Positions 60,801 through 64,000 of a stretch of DNA of 64,000 nt are shown piece by piece. The notes under the pieces are model-generated. The model ran no database searches. It had not been told where the DNA came from and was given only the letters and a program-made list of their open reading frames with translations. This DNA comes from Acanthaster planci (lineage: Eukaryota; Echinodermata; Asteroidea; Valvatida; Acanthasteridae): NCBI RefSeq assembly GCF_001949145.1, contig NW_019091500.1, positions 632,311 to 696,310 of the forward strand. The letters are read 5' to 3'. A program made the position numbers and the translations under genes. Numbering within the stretch: position 1 is the first letter of the stretch; the number at the start of each line of letters is the position of its first letter.

Positions 60801-63130
60801 ACTGTGTGCGTATAATTATGTAGAGCAATGCATGCACACATGTGTGCGTGTCATGCGTGGTCTGTCGAGTAGACGGATTGGTCTCAGCGCACGTACGCCA
60901 GCACACCTGAGTGCATGTAATGAATACATGTACTTGCGTACAACACGTGAACGGCATGCACGTAAACACAGCGCACGGGCTAGAACTTCGGAGATAGGGA
61001 AGCACCGCACGTACGCAGGGGACAGGCCAGATTCGCCCAGAGCCTTGGTCAAGGCTACCCACCCTATTAATGTAATCTCGGTGTAAAGGCTAACAGCCAC
61101 GACAAAGTTTGCGACAGTTGTACTCGAAATCTCCACGATCACTTGAGAAAATCTAACTTATCGCTTAGACATCACATCCACCAAATCGAGAATAATCTTT
61201 AGTGTATACATTTCGACCCAGCTAACTGTATTAATTGGAAGTGGACATCAAACCATAAGTTTTCGTTACAGGTACCTGGTTTGTAAACTGAATACCCGTT
61301 TGGAGCTACACAATCACCTACATCTAACTGGAGCATCAAATTTTAATCACAGCTTGATTCTCTGATATTCCCCCAAAACACTCTTTTGCATTATTGTGGC
61401 AAATACAGAATGAGTTGAGGAACACACCTGATATCTCTAATTCGATGATTAACATCATGAGCTTTGACGTTAGATACCAATTAGGAAAGCAGCATAGAAT
61501 GCTTAAGTCACAAGTACATGAACTCAGTCTCTTGGTTTAAAATGCTCTGTCTTTGTACAAAAATCATACAAATTTATCGTTAGTATTCTCACTGTAGATA
61601 AACAATTTCTTTACCCCAGTTATCAGTCATAATTAAGATTATCATTATGGATTTAGTGATGCCAAATAAAATAGCAATTACATGTATTACATAATTACTT
61701 TTAATCCGCTTAGGTGGTCCAGGGAGATGAATCAAGAAAACAAATCCAGATTATGTATGACCACAAAGTCCCATGAAAGTCTGGTCTCTATCAATAATGC
61801 TTAGACAGTCATTTACTGACCATCAGAAGGAGGATAGGATGTAGGTCCCTGTTTGTTTATCGAGTACAAGCCCCTATGGGCTCCTTTCTTCATTTGAAAT
61901 AAATTCATGCATTTCCATATACATATACATGTATATGGTAAATATGCACTGTCCTTATGCTGGTTTCATTCGTGAAGATGCAGTCTTCATCACATGCAGT
62001 CCATATTACAAATACAAAATTCACAAAATCATTTAAGTCAAACATGTTCATGATTGTTCACCCTGATGGAGGGTCTGATTGGTTGAGTATTTTAGAACAA
62101 ACTTTATGATTGGATGTAACACTGACACAGGTGTTCTGATTGGTTAGACTTGTATCCCCTTGTTGATAAGACTCAAGTATCACAGGTCCTTCCAATTAAT
62201 TAGAATGTGATGTTCAATTGGCTTATGAACATAATTAGGATATATCAAGCTAACAACAGTCCACTGACAGGCGATACATATTTCACAGCATACTCTGTTC
62301 ATTTAAAGCAAATTTCCAACGTGTTCAATAGAGTATAGTGTGATGGCTTCATATTTGAAGAGAAAGTCTTCCTGATTAAGTTGCTGGCCTTAATCCTTGG
62401 TCCGTACTCAATTGTAACATTCACTGATCAGCCACTGGGGTTATTTGTTATGCTCGTCAGCATTTCCCGTTTTTGAAATATGACCATTTATAAGTAGTTT
62501 ACATCTCCAGCTTATTATAAAACCAAATAAATTTCACAAAAAAAGGATGCCACAATGCAGCTCTACCACAACATGTCTGGACCTACTATTACATAAACTG
62601 TGGCTGGTGTGTGACATTGTGTTTTCTCTTTGAGCCCTTATTTACACATAATGTACGGTACAAATATGGCCATTGATAATGAATGTGCAACCAAAAAATC
62701 GAATGGAAACAACATTACCGATATGTGTAACTAATTGGTAAATGGTTTAAAAATTACTTCAAGAAATCTATGATGAATGTTGATAAAAATGAAGGAGAAA
62801 CAGTCAAGTAAATGAGTCAGTAACTGGCTTTAATACAGCTCTTAAACAGCATTATAAAAATTATTTTCAAGCATGTTGTAAAATACTTTTCATGAAGTAA
62901 TTCAATCTTTAATCTTTCATTGATTATTAAAATTTATCCCTTTGACTTCTCCAAACAACACTTAAATCATTTTCTAATGACCATATCTAGAATCAGTTAA
63001 GTTTAGCAACAAACTGGAAACTATCATCCTGACCTGGTCTGCTGCAATATACATGTACATGTACCAAATCGTTCATGTTCACACATGAGAAATATTCTCA
63101 TGTCCAATGTTGCTCAAAATTTGATGTCAT
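57882..63130. other. Spacer between ENPP-B 5' end and WASHC5-like 3' end
   Basis: No supportable coding exon in 5.2 kb. The first part (about 57882-58350) would be the copy-B promoter if the 57837-57881 exon is real; it contains GGCCAATG near 58137 (CCAAT-type) and locally raised CpG. A CpG-rich block lies at about 60530-61090. The part 61100-63130 is A/T-rich and may include the 3' UTR of the minus-strand gene ending at 63131. Confidence 0.5.
60530..61090. other. CpG-rich block, no gene assigned
   Basis: This stretch has clearly more CpG than its surroundings (for example GCGCACGTACGCC, ACACGTGAACGGCATG, ACAGCGCACGGGC) and alternating purine/pyrimidine ACGTGCG-type runs. A 183-codon open frame on plus (60535-61086) and overlapping ones on minus are best explained by few A/T-rich stops. 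No domain or splice context supports translation. It could be an unmethylated regulatory region. Confidence 0.4.
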
Positions 63131-64000
63131 CTACTGGCAAGTGCTCTTGAACTCATCAAAGATGTAAGCTGGAATATGTGACTCTACACTCTGCAAAAGA
63201 ACATTGTGAATCACGAAACAAGTCAATGTGCAGTCACCTCAATTCACAGTAAAGCAGGCCTTCAATGGTTTGGATTCTCAGAGACACATACATGATCCAC
63301 TGGCAACAATTTTTCAGGGTTACTGATCTCGTTAACTACCATTTCCTGCCCTCATGTGTACAGTTAGCCCTTTGTTCATGTTTAAAAATATCATTCCCAA
63401 GGACAAAGACACTATTATCCCCTATCTCGATTTAAACCATTATCTGCATAATCCTGTCACTGTGTCCATGTTCTGTAATGCTTCAGATCTGACTTCAAAT
63501 AGTTAACACAGATTTAATAATTAGACCTTGACAAGATTATTGTTGTCACGCACCTGCCTAGACAATCCAGCAAAGTATGTGAAGTCGTCAAGGAAAGACA
63601 GGACATTAACAACCTCAGGTGTTAACTCAGATGCTTTGCCCCTGAAAATTAAACAAATAGGGATAAAAACTACGATGAAATGTTTGTCCAGTGAGATTCT
63701 GCGAGGGTAGAATGAAAAATGAGACCACAGTGAGGATACAAGAAGTATTCTGAAACAAATATTTGTTTTAGGTGAACACAGTTGAATCAATTTAAGACAT
63801 ATAGAAGAGTAGACTCGACACTGTTATTAATTCTATTAAAAAAGTTTAAAGTATCTTCACTCCTTCACAGTAATGACAGTAACCATCTTTTTCATGAACA
63901 GTAACAGAATTACCCTGCAGCAGTGCTCTCAACAGATGATCTGACATACTGTCCAAGCAATGCCAGGAACTGGTCTGTGGTCTCTGAATGGAACTGTCTC
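63131..64000 (-). CDS. WASHC5: Strumpellin-like (WASHC5) C-terminus, partial
   Basis: Last three exons: 63914 to beyond 64000, 63527-63641, 63131-63190 (stop at 63131-63133), joined in phase. The peptide includes QFLALLGQYVRSSVESTAAG, then KASELTPEVVNVLSFLDDFT and YFAGLSRQVRDNNNLVK, ending SVESHIPAYIFDEFKSTCQ. The closing pattern (His-[IV]-Pro-X-[YF]-Ile-Phe-Asp-Glu-Phe) and the preceding 'VxxxLxFLxD' helix match my recollection of the strumpellin C-terminus. Strumpellin is a scaffold of the endosomal WASH complex, which drives Arp2/3 actin nucleation for cargo sorting. About 5-10% of a roughly 1150-aa protein is visible; the rest lies beyond the window. Recognition is from memory on about 85 residues. 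Confidence 0.6.

Noticed and set aside
60535-61086. 183-codon open frame in the CpG-rich block
   Set aside because: Stop codons are scarce because the block is GC-rich. Composition is low-complexity, with no splice sites joining it to other exons and no recognised motif.
1-64000. Autonomous transposon or retroelement coding genes
   Set aside because: No reverse transcriptase, integrase or transposase motifs were recognised in any frame; only short non-coding elements were seen.

Overview
This is a 64 kb stretch of animal nuclear genome. It is AT-rich, with GT-AG introns, short phase-consistent exons, and many small non-coding repeats: inverted-repeat MITE-like elements, tRNA-derived SINE-like pieces, minisatellites, and frequent TACATGTA palindromes. 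The gene set (ASXL, a CCDC178-like coiled-coil gene, tandem ectonucleotide pyrophosphatases, strumpellin) and compact intron size suggest an invertebrate, probably an invertebrate deuterostome such as an echinoderm, hemichordate or amphioxus. I cannot name the species. No bacterial, viral or transposase-coding gene was recognised.

Layout. Bases 1-4539 are flank with no supportable gene. At 4540-21895 (minus) lies an 18-exon coiled-coil gene, most likely CCDC178. All 18 exons join in frame to about 1011 codons, and one intron is GC-AG. At 23469-32866 (plus), head-to-head with it, lies an 11-exon ASXL gene (HARE-HTH, DEUBAD/ASXH, C-terminal PHD; about 1170 aa). The same divergent CCDC178/ASXL3 pair is adjacent on human chromosome 18q, so this looks like ancient microsynteny and supports the CCDC178 call. 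At 36705-45423 and 48957-57881 (both minus) are two tandem ENPP-family genes (about 841 and 829 aa) with nearly identical exon lengths and phases. Each has an N-terminal membrane anchor, a complete zinc phosphodiesterase catalytic set and a C-terminal nuclease-like domain, but no somatomedin-B domains. That is an unusual mix of the ENPP1-3 and ENPP4-7 architectures. At 63131 to the window end (minus) are the last three exons of a gene whose C-terminus resembles strumpellin (WASHC5).

Non-coding content. Introns and spacers hold a 33-bp minisatellite (12 copies), a 25-bp satellite (about 32 copies, with a local 50-bp higher-order pattern), a two-copy MITE family, three further inverted-repeat elements, a 147-bp near-perfect hairpin and tRNA-promoter-bearing SINE-like sequences.

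Functionally the genes are not one pathway. ASXL is a nuclear cofactor of the BAP1 histone H2A deubiquitinase. The ENPPs are predicted cell-surface nucleotide phosphodiesterases. WASHC5 is part of the endosomal WASH actin complex. CCDC178 has no established biochemical role that I can cite. Exon coordinates were assigned by reading splice signals and checking codon phase by hand; no alignment or transcript evidence was available.
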